Assembly (NCBI GenBank): GCA_016715365.1
Contig: JADKAM010000001.1
Location: 558,001-622,000 of the forward strand
Source of the DNA: Chitinophagaceae bacterium
Lineage (GTDB): Bacteria; Bacteroidota; Bacteroidia; Chitinophagales; Chitinophagaceae
Length of the DNA: 64,000 nt
Direction of reading: 5' to 3'
Below, in pieces: positions 25,950 through 33,612 of this stretch (within the stretch, counting starts at the first letter, position 1; the number at the start of each line of letters is the position of its first letter). The translations under genes were made by a program, and so were the position numbers. Under the pieces are notes generated by a model. That model did not search any database. It was given only the letters and a program-made list of their open reading frames with translations, and was not told where the DNA came from.

Positions 25950-26855
25950 TTAATAAGTGATATATCCTTTACCGCCGCAAACAGAACAACTGGTATAAGT
26001 ATATGTGGATGGCCTGCTAAATGTTTGCGGCGGATAATCCCATGTTACATACCCCGAAGCATTTGCATGGCCAATGCCCCCTAGTGTTGTACTTGAACCA
26101 GGAGTAACAGAACCACTTCCTCCTTTACCACCACAAGCCCTGCATTGCATTTTTTGTGGTTCAGTCAATGCTTTCCGCAAAGAATCTGCACGGGGATTTT
26201 TAATTGATGTAATTGTTTTGTTTACTACTTCCACAATACCTGTGGTGGCTGCACTCACATAGGTGCCTGTAAGCGGTAGTCCATCGGGGCCAAATGAGCC
26301 GGTGAACTTTGTATCATTTTCTTTGTAATAATACACACCAGATTTGGGTTTATGCTCCACAAATTCAGCTTCCATGTAATTACCTCCCTTAAAATTCATT
26401 TTGCCCTTGCCATGAAACTGGTAGTTATGAAAATAGCCTTCGTAACGGTTGCCGCTTGGAAACTCCATAACTCCATAGCCATTGGCACAATCGCCACTGA
26501 TGCATCCTTTAATATCTTCTTTTTGTTTTTCTACGCCACCGGCGCCTATTGCAATCAATGGTTTTACTTTTCCAATCTTTACACCATTATCATATTCTAT
26601 TTGTGTGGCTACATTTTTTTCAAACAACAGGCCCCTGCCATGCTCTATACCGCTTTTCCATTCACCCTGGTATTTATCCCCTTTGCCATAGTCCATAGTG
26701 CCATTACCTTCGGGCTTACCATTTTTAAAACTGCCCTCGTAAACAGCATAGCCCATATCCATTTTACCCCATCCGTTTTTACAATCCCCAGAAAGGCATT
26801 GGGATTTTATAATGGAAGAATAGCAGCATAATAATATTAGTAGAAAATTCTTCAT
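25950..26855 (-). CDS. Exported MORN-repeat protein with DnaJ-type zinc-finger motifs
   Basis: The 301-aa protein has an N-terminal signal segment. MORN repeats follow (YEGSFKNGKPEGNG, YQGEWKSGIEHGRG, YEGYFHNYQFHGKG). Two nearly identical Cys-containing units (CLSGDCKNGWGKMD near 20 and CISGDCANGYGVME near 117) begin the repeat blocks. The C-terminal third has two CxxCxGxG units (CRACGGKG and CSVCGGKG), the half-sites of a DnaJ-type zinc finger. This combination in an exported protein is unusual. It lies 16 bases downstream of the TPR gene, inside the six-gene cluster. Role is unknown; membrane or protein binding is plausible. Confidence 0.8.
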   Translation of the reverse strand: MKNFLLILLCCYSSIIKSQCLSGDCKNGWGKMDMGYAVYEGSFKNGKPEGNGTMDYGKGDKYQGEWKSGIEHGRGLLFEKNVATQIEYDNGVKIGKVKPLIAIGAGGVEKQKEDIKGCISGDCANGYGVMEFPSGNRYEGYFHNYQFHGKGKMNFKGGNYMEAEFVEHKPKSGVYYYKENDTKFTGSFGPDGLPLTGTYVSAATTGIVEVVNKTITSIKNPRADSLRKALTEPQKMQCRACGGKGGSGSVTPGSSTTLGGIGHANASGYVTWDYPPQTFSRPSTYTYTSCSVCGGKGYITY

Positions 26856-26871
26856 TTATAATTTTTTGATT

Positions 26872-27891
26872 TTAATCCTGCACTCCTTCTGCCTGCAATT
26901 GTTTTGATTTTTTTTCATACTCAGCACTTAGTGCATCGCCCCGGTTGGTACGCTTTACGCCGATTGCCATCAGCAAATTGGCCCTTGCACTTTTTTCATT
27001 TACCTGCAATGCTTTTTGTGCCCAGGTATATACTTCTTCCCATGTTTTATCATGCACACTTATTTCAGCCCGGGTATTATAGTAATGAAAATCTTTAGGC
27101 GCCAGCGTTATTGCTTTTTCTGCATGTTGCTTTGCCTTGGAAAAATTATTGACATTCATTGCTGCAATAGCTGCGCTGTTATAAGTATCGGGTGTGGCGT
27201 CAACACCCAATGAAATTGATTTATTATAGGCCTTATCGGCTATATCAAATTGTTTTGTACGCAGGTTAATATCTCCCCATACTTCCCATATACCGGCATT
27301 TTCAGCCTCCGTGCCGGTAACTGCATTTTTAATAATTGTAATGGCCGCATCATTCTTATTTATTGCCGGGGCCGTATACATCAGGCCCCTATAGTTTTTT
27401 GCAATGGATGGTGTTATTTGAATGGCTTGTTTAAAATCTGCAAAAGCCTCTTCATTTTTATTTGCTGTGCTATAAATTTCGCCCCTGAGTGTAAACAAGT
27501 TTGATGATTTATCTGTGTCATACTTTATAGCATTGGTGATATCCTCAATGGCCTTTTCATACATTCCTTTTTCGTTAAAGATAATCGCCCTGAAAAGATA
27601 GGGTTCCATCAAATCGGGGGCCATTTTAATCACTTCAGAATATCCTTTCAATGCTTCCTGCACATTATTATCTTTTCTGTCAGCAACAAAAGCTTTAAAA
27701 AAAAGCGTGAATGGGTGGGCAGGGTATTGTTTTGCTAATGTGGGTAATGAGGTAGCTAATTCATCTAAATTTCCGGCAGAATAGGCAGCGATTGCTTTAT
27801 CAGCGGCAGCACCTTTGGGCGGCGAGGTTTGTGCAAAAGTTACCTGCGAGGCAAACAACAGGATAAATAGTTGTACAAAAAAATTATTCAT
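26872..27891 (-). CDS. Exported TPR-repeat protein, first gene of the cluster
   Basis: The 339-aa protein begins with a signal peptide (NNFFVQLFILLFASQVTFAQ). It is built of about eight tetratricopeptide repeats (for example EALKGYSEVIKMAPDLMEPY, KAIEDITNAIKYDTDKSS, and AKQHAEKAITLAPKDFHYYN). TPR proteins of this kind act as scaffolds in periplasmic or outer-membrane complexes. I start at the ATG at 27891; the longer frame has no signal peptide at its start. It is the promoter-proximal gene of a tightly packed minus-strand cluster (gaps of 16, 13, 40, 22 and 104 bases) and is divergent from the two-component genes. Confidence 0.85.
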   Translation of the reverse strand: MNNFFVQLFILLFASQVTFAQTSPPKGAAADKAIAAYSAGNLDELATSLPTLAKQYPAHPFTLFFKAFVADRKDNNVQEALKGYSEVIKMAPDLMEPYLFRAIIFNEKGMYEKAIEDITNAIKYDTDKSSNLFTLRGEIYSTANKNEEAFADFKQAIQITPSIAKNYRGLMYTAPAINKNDAAITIIKNAVTGTEAENAGIWEVWGDINLRTKQFDIADKAYNKSISLGVDATPDTYNSAAIAAMNVNNFSKAKQHAEKAITLAPKDFHYYNTRAEISVHDKTWEEVYTWAQKALQVNEKSARANLLMAIGVKRTNRGDALSAEYEKKSKQLQAEGVQD

Positions 27892-28003
27892 AGTTTGATT
27901 GCTTGTTTTAAAATATGGTTTAAAACATGTACTGCTTAATATTTTTTCAACTGGTCTCAACTATTTTATATATTAATAACAAATTTGGCGTGATTTACTA
28001 TCC

Positions 28004-28026
28004 TACCCTATACCCTAATCAGGGTA
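28004..28026. promoter_or_regulatory. Candidate NarL-type operator: two TACCCTA heptamers and an inverted copy
   Basis: TACCCTA occurs at 28004-28010 and 28011-28017, and CAGGGTA (inverted, one mismatch) at 28020-28026. The last two form a 7-2-7 dyad, the spacing used by NarL/NarP-type regulators. It lies in the gap between the divergent TPR gene and response regulator gene, 58 bases before the latter. Confidence 0.5.
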
Positions 28027-28084
28027 TTTTAGTTTAGATATTTTAGTCCAATTTTGGTTAAATGATTAATTTACACAAGCAACA

Positions 28085-28729
28085 ATGGAAATAAAACCTG
28101 ATTTAATTTATATAGCAGATGACCACATTATGGTGGCACAGGGTATCAGCAGTCTGTTGCAGCAACTTGGCTACAGCAACATCCGCATTTTTACCAACGG
28201 GCAAGAAGTGATTAAAGCCTGTAATGCAAAAGCCCCTTCATGGATTTTTTTAGATATTTATATGCCGGAAGGTGATGGAATTTCTACGCTGCAGCAGCTT
28301 AGAACAAAGGGCTACCAAATACCAATCATTATGCTATCTATGACGGCAGATAAAAAATATGTAGATACCAGTATGGAATACGGTGCTAATGCATACCTGC
28401 ATAAAAGTTGCGATGCTTTTGAAATAAGCAAAGCCATAACTGCCATAGAAAATAATAAAAAGTATATTTCTGAAGCAGTTAACTATATCAACACTTCTAC
28501 TATTAAAGTGAGTATTAACAGCGAATATTACTTAAAAGAAGCATTGACAAAACGGGAAGTGGAAATACTGGGTAAATACTGCGATGGGTTAACTACTGAA
28601 GAAATTGCCCAACAACTTTTTTTAAGCATTGCCACTGTAGATACACATAAAAAAAATATTATGCAAAAATTTGGCGTAGGCACACTTTCGAAATTAGTTG
28701 CGGTTGCTATAAAAAATTATTTTGTGTAA
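28085..28729 (+). CDS. NarL/LuxR-family response regulator
   Basis: The 214-aa protein has a receiver domain with acidic pocket D12-D13, phosphoacceptor D57 (FLDIYMPEGDG), S85 (MLSMT) and K107 (YLHKS). A LuxR-type HTH follows at about 152-195 (LTKREVEILGKYCDGLTTEE, then IAQQL and ATVDTHKKNIMQKF). It overlaps the following sensor-kinase gene by one base (TAATG), so the two form a pair. It is divergent from the exported-protein cluster and the shared gap holds a 7-2-7 dyad, so I infer that it controls the cluster and probably its own gene. Confidence 0.95.
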   Translation: MEIKPDLIYIADDHIMVAQGISSLLQQLGYSNIRIFTNGQEVIKACNAKAPSWIFLDIYMPEGDGISTLQQLRTKGYQIPIIMLSMTADKKYVDTSMEYGANAYLHKSCDAFEISKAITAIENNKKYISEAVNYINTSTIKVSINSEYYLKEALTKREVEILGKYCDGLTTEEIAQQLFLSIATVDTHKKNIMQKFGVGTLSKLVAVAIKNYFV

Positions 28730-30396
28730 TGCGATATACACTCTTGCTGATATTGTTTTTTTCTGCCTCTGCTTATGCACAAACCAGCAAGCAGTATGAT
28801 ACAATAACCGATCCTGCCATTGCAGTGCAAAAACTGCATTTCGCAATATCTAAAGATGTTACCAATTCAGAGTTGTATTACCTTATAGGCCAAAGAAAAT
28901 TTTACTTACAAGAATACGATTCCTGCATATTTTATAGTAATAAGAGTATTGAATTGCTTACAAAATTTAAAAATAATAAAATATTAATTCAAGCACTTCA
29001 TATTAAAGGTAGCGCCCAATATTATTTAGATGATAAAATTAAAGCCGAAACTAATTGGCGGCAGGCGTTACAATTGGCCATGCAGGAAAATGAATTTGAA
29101 AAAATTACTAAACTGGCTACAAATATTGGAGCTATTTATTTAGATAGAGCTTATCTGAAAGACAGGAACTCACAACTCTTCAACATTGCAGATTCATTTT
29201 TTGCAATTTCATACAATAAACTCAAAGCCAAAGACTCATTGGGTAGTGCTCATGGGTTGCTTACACAACGTTTGATGGCAACCAGCTTGCAATTTCAAAA
29301 AAAATATGACAGTGCCAATTATTATTATAAAAAAGTAATTGAATTATCTAAAACCAAAAATCCTGCTGCTTATTTAGGTGCATTAACTTTTTACGCAGAA
29401 TCGCTTAGTGAAACAGGCAGGCATGACGAAGCAATTGCATATATAAAAGAAGCAGCAAATTTTGCCATGGATAGCAATGTAGCTACCAAAGATAAAACGC
29501 ATGTTATGCATCTGTATGGACGGGTGCTAAATAATAGCGGCAACTTTCAGAGTGCATATAAGTTCAATGATTCTGCCTATCAATTATTAGCCAGCGATTA
29601 TCAAAAAATAAATGCACAAGCTTATGCCGAATCCGAATCAAAATTTAAAAATCAAATTTTACAATATCAAATTGAAGTAGAACAGCAAAAGAAAAATCAA
29701 TTATATTATTTAGTTGCCGGGCTGATAATACTGGCAGCCTTTGTTTTTTTATGGTTACAAAACAGAAACCACAAACGTATTGCAAGAGAAAAATCCAGGC
29801 AAAAGCAAATTTCTATTGATGCATTTATAGAAGGTGAAGAAAAAGAAAAAGCCAGGATTGGAAGAGAATTACACGATGGTATTGCACAGGAAATTGTAGG
29901 GGTAAAATTGGCTATGCACCAGCAACATGCCGACCCAAAACTAATTGATGAATTAACCCGCATTAGTTTGGACATCAGAAACATTTCACATGAGTTGATG
30001 CCGCTAACGCTTAAAGAATATGGGTTAAAATTAGCGATAGAAGATATTTGCCAAAAAATATTAGCGCCTTCGGGAATACAATATGAGATTCACTCATCTT
30101 TACCCGATGAAAGAATGGCTAATAAAATTGAAATTACTTTATACCGTATTTTTCAGGAATTGGCACATAATATCATAAAACATAGCCATGCCACAGAAGT
30201 GCTGGTACAATTACGTAAAATGAATAACCATATTTTGCTGGTGGTAGAAGACAATGGCAAAGGCATGACAGAAGAAAAAAAGAATGGCATCGGCATCCGT
30301 AATCTTACAAGCAGGGTACAGCTTTTAGATGGTAATTTACAATATGACTCCAGTGATAACGAAGGCACTACTGCTATTGTAAGGGTGCCTGTTTAA
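28729..30396 (+). CDS. Membrane sensor histidine kinase with periplasmic TPR domain (HisKA_3/HATPase)
   Basis: The 555-aa protein has a signal peptide (MRYTLLLILFFSASAYAQ). A periplasmic TPR-rich sensor (about 25-315) follows, then one membrane helix at about 325-345 (YYLVAGLIILAAFVFLWL). The HisKA_3 dimerisation domain has the phosphoacceptor His at about 382 (ARIGRELHDGIAQEI). The HATPase domain shows N-box ELAHNIIKHSHA, G1 VVEDNGKGM and G2 GIGIRNLTSRV. It is the NarL-type kinase partner of the preceding regulator. A TPR sensor suggests that it reads a protein-protein signal, perhaps the state of the exported complex encoded divergently. Confidence 0.94.
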   Translation: MRYTLLLILFFSASAYAQTSKQYDTITDPAIAVQKLHFAISKDVTNSELYYLIGQRKFYLQEYDSCIFYSNKSIELLTKFKNNKILIQALHIKGSAQYYLDDKIKAETNWRQALQLAMQENEFEKITKLATNIGAIYLDRAYLKDRNSQLFNIADSFFAISYNKLKAKDSLGSAHGLLTQRLMATSLQFQKKYDSANYYYKKVIELSKTKNPAAYLGALTFYAESLSETGRHDEAIAYIKEAANFAMDSNVATKDKTHVMHLYGRVLNNSGNFQSAYKFNDSAYQLLASDYQKINAQAYAESESKFKNQILQYQIEVEQQKKNQLYYLVAGLIILAAFVFLWLQNRNHKRIAREKSRQKQISIDAFIEGEEKEKARIGRELHDGIAQEIVGVKLAMHQQHADPKLIDELTRISLDIRNISHELMPLTLKEYGLKLAIEDICQKILAPSGIQYEIHSSLPDERMANKIEITLYRIFQELAHNIIKHSHATEVLVQLRKMNNHILLVVEDNGKGMTEEKKNGIGIRNLTSRVQLLDGNLQYDSSDNEGTTAIVRVPV

Positions 30397-30446
30397 AAAA
30401 GTTAATCGTATATTTTATTTAAACCTTAGTAAATTTATATTACAAT

Positions 30447-30680
30447 ATGTGGAAAGAAGAAAATAACACCCTCTATAAAAAATTTGAGTTCAAAGATTTC
30501 TCTGAAGCTTTTGCCTTTATGACCAGGGTAGCCATGGCTGCCGAAAAAACGGATCATCATCCAACCTGGAAAAACACGTACAATAAGGTGGAAATCTGGT
30601 TAAGCACACATGATGCCGGAGATATTGTAACCGATAAGGACCGTAAACTGGCGGCAACTATTGATAAGCTGACCAGCTAA
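30447..30680 (+). CDS. Pterin-4a-carbinolamine dehydratase (PCD/PhhB family)
   Basis: The 77-aa protein is a short but complete member of the family that dehydrates 4a-hydroxytetrahydropterin to recycle the cofactor of aromatic amino acid hydroxylases. The signature EKTDHHPTWKNTYNKVEIWL, followed by STHDAGDIVTDKD, contains the conserved His-His-Pro, Tyr, Trp, His and Asp. It converges on the next gene with only two bases between stops. No hydroxylase gene is nearby. Regulation is not visible. Confidence 0.9.
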   Translation: MWKEENNTLYKKFEFKDFSEAFAFMTRVAMAAEKTDHHPTWKNTYNKVEIWLSTHDAGDIVTDKDRKLAATIDKLTS

Positions 30681-30682
30681 AT

Positions 30683-31291
30683 TTATTTTGTTTTTATCTC
30701 TTTCAAAGCAATATTAAAGCCATTTTGCATGCGCAGTATGATGGGCATTTTTGCTGATGTAGCAAATGTAAAATAAACAGGATCCTGACCATCGCCCACA
30801 CCCATATCTTTTGCTTCAAATTCTTCTACCGTTTCTTTTTCGCCATTTACAATTATTTTCAGTTCAGCGGGGTCTTCTTTAGTTACACCCATTTTTTTGG
30901 GTGCTTCATTGGTGTTCATTATAATCATTGCTGTCTTGGTTCCTTTTGTAAGTGCAGTAAAACTATTTTTGCTTAGCCAAACACTCAGTGTATTATCATC
31001 CAGTGTTTTTGCACCAGGGGTAAAGTAGTTGTAGAGGGTGTTAGCAGCCATCATGGCTGTAGCAGTATGCGTTATAGTACCTGCGTTTTTATTATCGTTT
31101 GTCATTTCCCAATCAAATATCAATGCAGGCACAAGTGCCTTTACAGTAACAATAAAATCATATTTCTGTGCGCCCGCTTCAACGGCATAAATAAGTTTTG
31201 TTCCGGGTTTTACCAATGTTTGCAGGTTAACCTGCGCAAAAGAAAATATTGATAAAATCAACAGGCCAAAAAGGAAAAATATCTTTTTCAT
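30683..31291 (-). CDS. Exported protein of unknown function, 202 aa
   Basis: A signal peptide (MKKIFFLFGLLILSIFSFAQ) is followed by a compact beta-rich domain beginning KPGTKLIYAVEAGAQKYDF and ending MQNGFNIALKEIKTK. The layout (G-x-x-L-x-Y-x-V near the N-terminus, then alternating strands) recalls small periplasmic DUF3108-like proteins, but I cannot name a family. It lies 59 bases downstream of selD and may be the last gene of the selenium operon. Confidence 0.65.
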   Translation of the reverse strand: MKKIFFLFGLLILSIFSFAQVNLQTLVKPGTKLIYAVEAGAQKYDFIVTVKALVPALIFDWEMTNDNKNAGTITHTATAMMAANTLYNYFTPGAKTLDDNTLSVWLSKNSFTALTKGTKTAMIIMNTNEAPKKMGVTKEDPAELKIIVNGEKETVEEFEAKDMGVGDGQDPVYFTFATSAKMPIILRMQNGFNIALKEIKTK

Positions 31292-31350
31292 ACAAATTAT
31301 TTAATACAAGTTTACGATTAGTTTTTAAATTAACCTTAGTCGGGCAGTAT

Positions 31351-32433
31351 CTACAAGGTAACAAAAACAGTTTTCTCAGATGCTTCTTTCATTTTGCCAA
31401 TTGGTTCTGCAAAATTTTCCAGCCCGTTTTCTTTTAATAAAATTTTCACTGCGTCAACCGAGCCTGCGTCAACAGCAATTAATAAGCCACCATTGGTTTG
31501 AGGATCTGGAAGTAAATTAAATGCTTCCATCACGTTCACCCCTTTTTCAAAACCCGTTTTAGTGCTGTAACTGTTCCAGTTACGGTAAGTGGCATCGGGT
31601 ACAATACGCTGAGTTAAATATTCTCTTACACCTTCTGCAACCGGTAATGTTGCATAATTTATTTCGGCAGCGCAGTTACACCCTTCGGCCATTTCAATTA
31701 AGTGCCCCAGCAAACCAAAGCCGGTAACATCCGTCATGGCAGTAACGCCTTCCATTTTACCAAGTGCTTCGCCAACTTTATTCAGTTGTGTCATCTGGCT
31801 TATCATCACTCTCACATGTTCATCTTTTATTAGGCCTCTTTTTTGTGCGGTAGATAAAACACCAACACCCAACGGCTTGGTTAAAAAAAGCACATCTCCT
31901 GCTTTAGCTGTATTATTCTTTTTCAGGTTTTTTATATCAACCAGCCCGGTTACTGCTAATCCAAAAATGGGTTCGGCGCTGTCAATGCTATGTCCGCCAG
32001 CCAAAGGAATACCGGCTTCTTCACAAATTTTACGGCTGCCATCCAAAACTTTTTGTGCCAGTTCTGCAGGTAGTTTTTCAACCGGCCATCCCAGGATAGC
32101 TACAGCCAGCAAAGGTTTACCGCCCATGGCATACACATCGCTGATGGCATTGGCACTGGCTATGCGGCCAAAATCAAATGCATCATCCACAATGGGCATA
32201 AAAAAATCGGTGGTAGAAATTAATGCTGTACCATTACCGAGATCATACACAGCAGCATCATCTTTACTGCTATTACCAACCAACAGTTTACTATCAGCAG
32301 GCATTGCAATATTTGTTTTTAAAATTTCATCCAACACTATGGGGGCAATCTTACATCCACATCCGGCACCACGGGAGAATTGAGTTAACCTGACTTTCTC
32401 TGACCCCTCAGCATTTACTACCTTATTATCCAT
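31351..32433 (-). CDS. selD: Selenide, water dikinase (SelD), Cys form
   Basis: The 360-aa enzyme makes selenophosphate from selenide and ATP. The active-site segment GAGCGCKIAP has the catalytic Cys at residue 25 and Lys at 28, with no in-frame UGA, so this is the cysteine form. Other family segments are AVYDLGNGTALISTTDFFMP near 60, DVYAMGGKPL near 100, LAGGHSIDSAEPIFGL and TDVTGFGLLGH. With selU two genes upstream it supplies selenophosphate for 2-selenouridine in tRNA. No selA or selB is in the window, so a selenoprotein route is not supported here. Confidence 0.96.
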   Translation of the reverse strand: MDNKVVNAEGSEKVRLTQFSRGAGCGCKIAPIVLDEILKTNIAMPADSKLLVGNSSKDDAAVYDLGNGTALISTTDFFMPIVDDAFDFGRIASANAISDVYAMGGKPLLAVAILGWPVEKLPAELAQKVLDGSRKICEEAGIPLAGGHSIDSAEPIFGLAVTGLVDIKNLKKNNTAKAGDVLFLTKPLGVGVLSTAQKRGLIKDEHVRVMISQMTQLNKVGEALGKMEGVTAMTDVTGFGLLGHLIEMAEGCNCAAEINYATLPVAEGVREYLTQRIVPDATYRNWNSYSTKTGFEKGVNVMEAFNLLPDPQTNGGLLIAVDAGSVDAVKILLKENGLENFAEPIGKMKEASEKTVFVTL

Positions 32434-32481
32434 TCAATCTTTTTATTTTAAAATCTGTGAAATTATCTATATTCATTTTAA

Positions 32482-33612
32482 TCAGCGTTGCTTTTTCTTA
32501 AACACGATCGCTGCATTCCTTTTTAAATCACCGCTGAATCGTATTTCATACCTTTCTTTACCATCATACACAATTAATAAACCCGTGTTGGGTGGCAAAG
32601 TTCCCAGGTTTTCGGCATACATCACAATTTGTATGCTGTCGGTAATATCTTTTGTATTAATTGTTTTACGAACAGCATTGGTAGTTAAACCAACCATGGG
32701 CATAATTACATTGCCATTCATTAATACGCTAACCGTATCGCCATCTACTTCACCATTATCATATAAACTGATCACCAGACTGTCTGATGAATAATTAACT
32801 GATTGTATGGTTTCAATTACCCTGCTGTTAATATCTGCAGCGGCTTGTTTTTGTTTTACTTCGGGTGCTGTTTTTGTTTCGGGCTCTTTCTTTACAATCG
32901 CCTCTTTTGTCTCTGTAACCTCTTTTGCTTTGGTAACATTTTTTTCTTTAACAGGTTTGGTTTTTACAACCTTTACTTCAGCTGGTTTTTCTTTTTCAAC
33001 CGGTTTTGCTTTTACTGCCGGCTGTTCTTTTTCTGTTACATCCGTCTTGGGCATTATAGCTGCGGTTGCTTCATTTGGTTTTTCTGCCGGTACAAATGAG
33101 AGTTCGCTCATCAATCCCATTTTTTCCAGTTGTTTTACCAATGGTGATTGCTTTACATCAATTTTTCTTTCAACATGCACATAACCCGTAGCCGGTGCAT
33201 ATTCCCGTGTGCGGTTGGTTTCAAACATACCGCTTAACATCATCACGTCTTTCTTCCACTCAAAATTCAAAACATTTACAACATAAACGCCCTTGGGTGG
33301 TTTAATGGGGTAATTATTTTCTAACAGTTTTAAATCCTGTGTAATTACCTTATCACCATCAATAGTAATTTTCAGTTTTTTAACTCCGTAATATTCTATA
33401 CCATCCAGTATAAAAAAGGTTTGAGAATAACCGATCAGCTTTCCCTTCTTTTCGCTGATGGCAATTTCATAGCGGTAATTCATTTCGGTGGTATCATTAA
33501 ACATCAGGCCGGTCCACAAACCGGTCATATCAACAGGTGCAGACTGAGAGAATGAAGCTGTGCAAAAAAAAAGTGCAAAGCAAAGAATTATAAAGCGCTT
33601 ACAATATTGCAT
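32482..33612 (-). CDS. Exported protein with Lys/Glu/Pro-rich linker, between selU and selD
   Basis: The 376-aa product has a signal peptide (FIILCFALFFCTASFSQ). An N-terminal beta-barrel-like domain of about 140 residues (GLWTGLMFNDTTEMNYRYEI) follows. A low-complexity linker at about 185-270 is rich in KEKPAEVKVVKTKPVKEK-type repeats. A C-terminal beta domain (SDSLVISLYDNGEVDGDTVS) ends the protein. Its start overlaps the selU end by 25 bases, so it is translationally linked to selU. The linker could span peptidoglycan. No function is known and no selenium role is evident. Confidence 0.7.
   Translation of the reverse strand: MQYCKRFIILCFALFFCTASFSQSAPVDMTGLWTGLMFNDTTEMNYRYEIAISEKKGKLIGYSQTFFILDGIEYYGVKKLKITIDGDKVITQDLKLLENNYPIKPPKGVYVVNVLNFEWKKDVMMLSGMFETNRTREYAPATGYVHVERKIDVKQSPLVKQLEKMGLMSELSFVPAEKPNEATAAIMPKTDVTEKEQPAVKAKPVEKEKPAEVKVVKTKPVKEKNVTKAKEVTETKEAIVKKEPETKTAPEVKQKQAAADINSRVIETIQSVNYSSDSLVISLYDNGEVDGDTVSVLMNGNVIMPMVGLTTNAVRKTINTKDITDSIQIVMYAENLGTLPPNTGLLIVYDGKERYEIRFSGDLKRNAAIVFKKKQR

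Noticed and set aside
31736..32383. 215-codon plus-strand frame antisense to selD
   Set aside because: Shadow of selD with Ser/Pro-rich low-complexity translation.
31351..32433. Possible selenocysteine form of SelD
   Set aside because: The active-site position is encoded as Cys (GAGCGCK) and there is no in-frame TGA.
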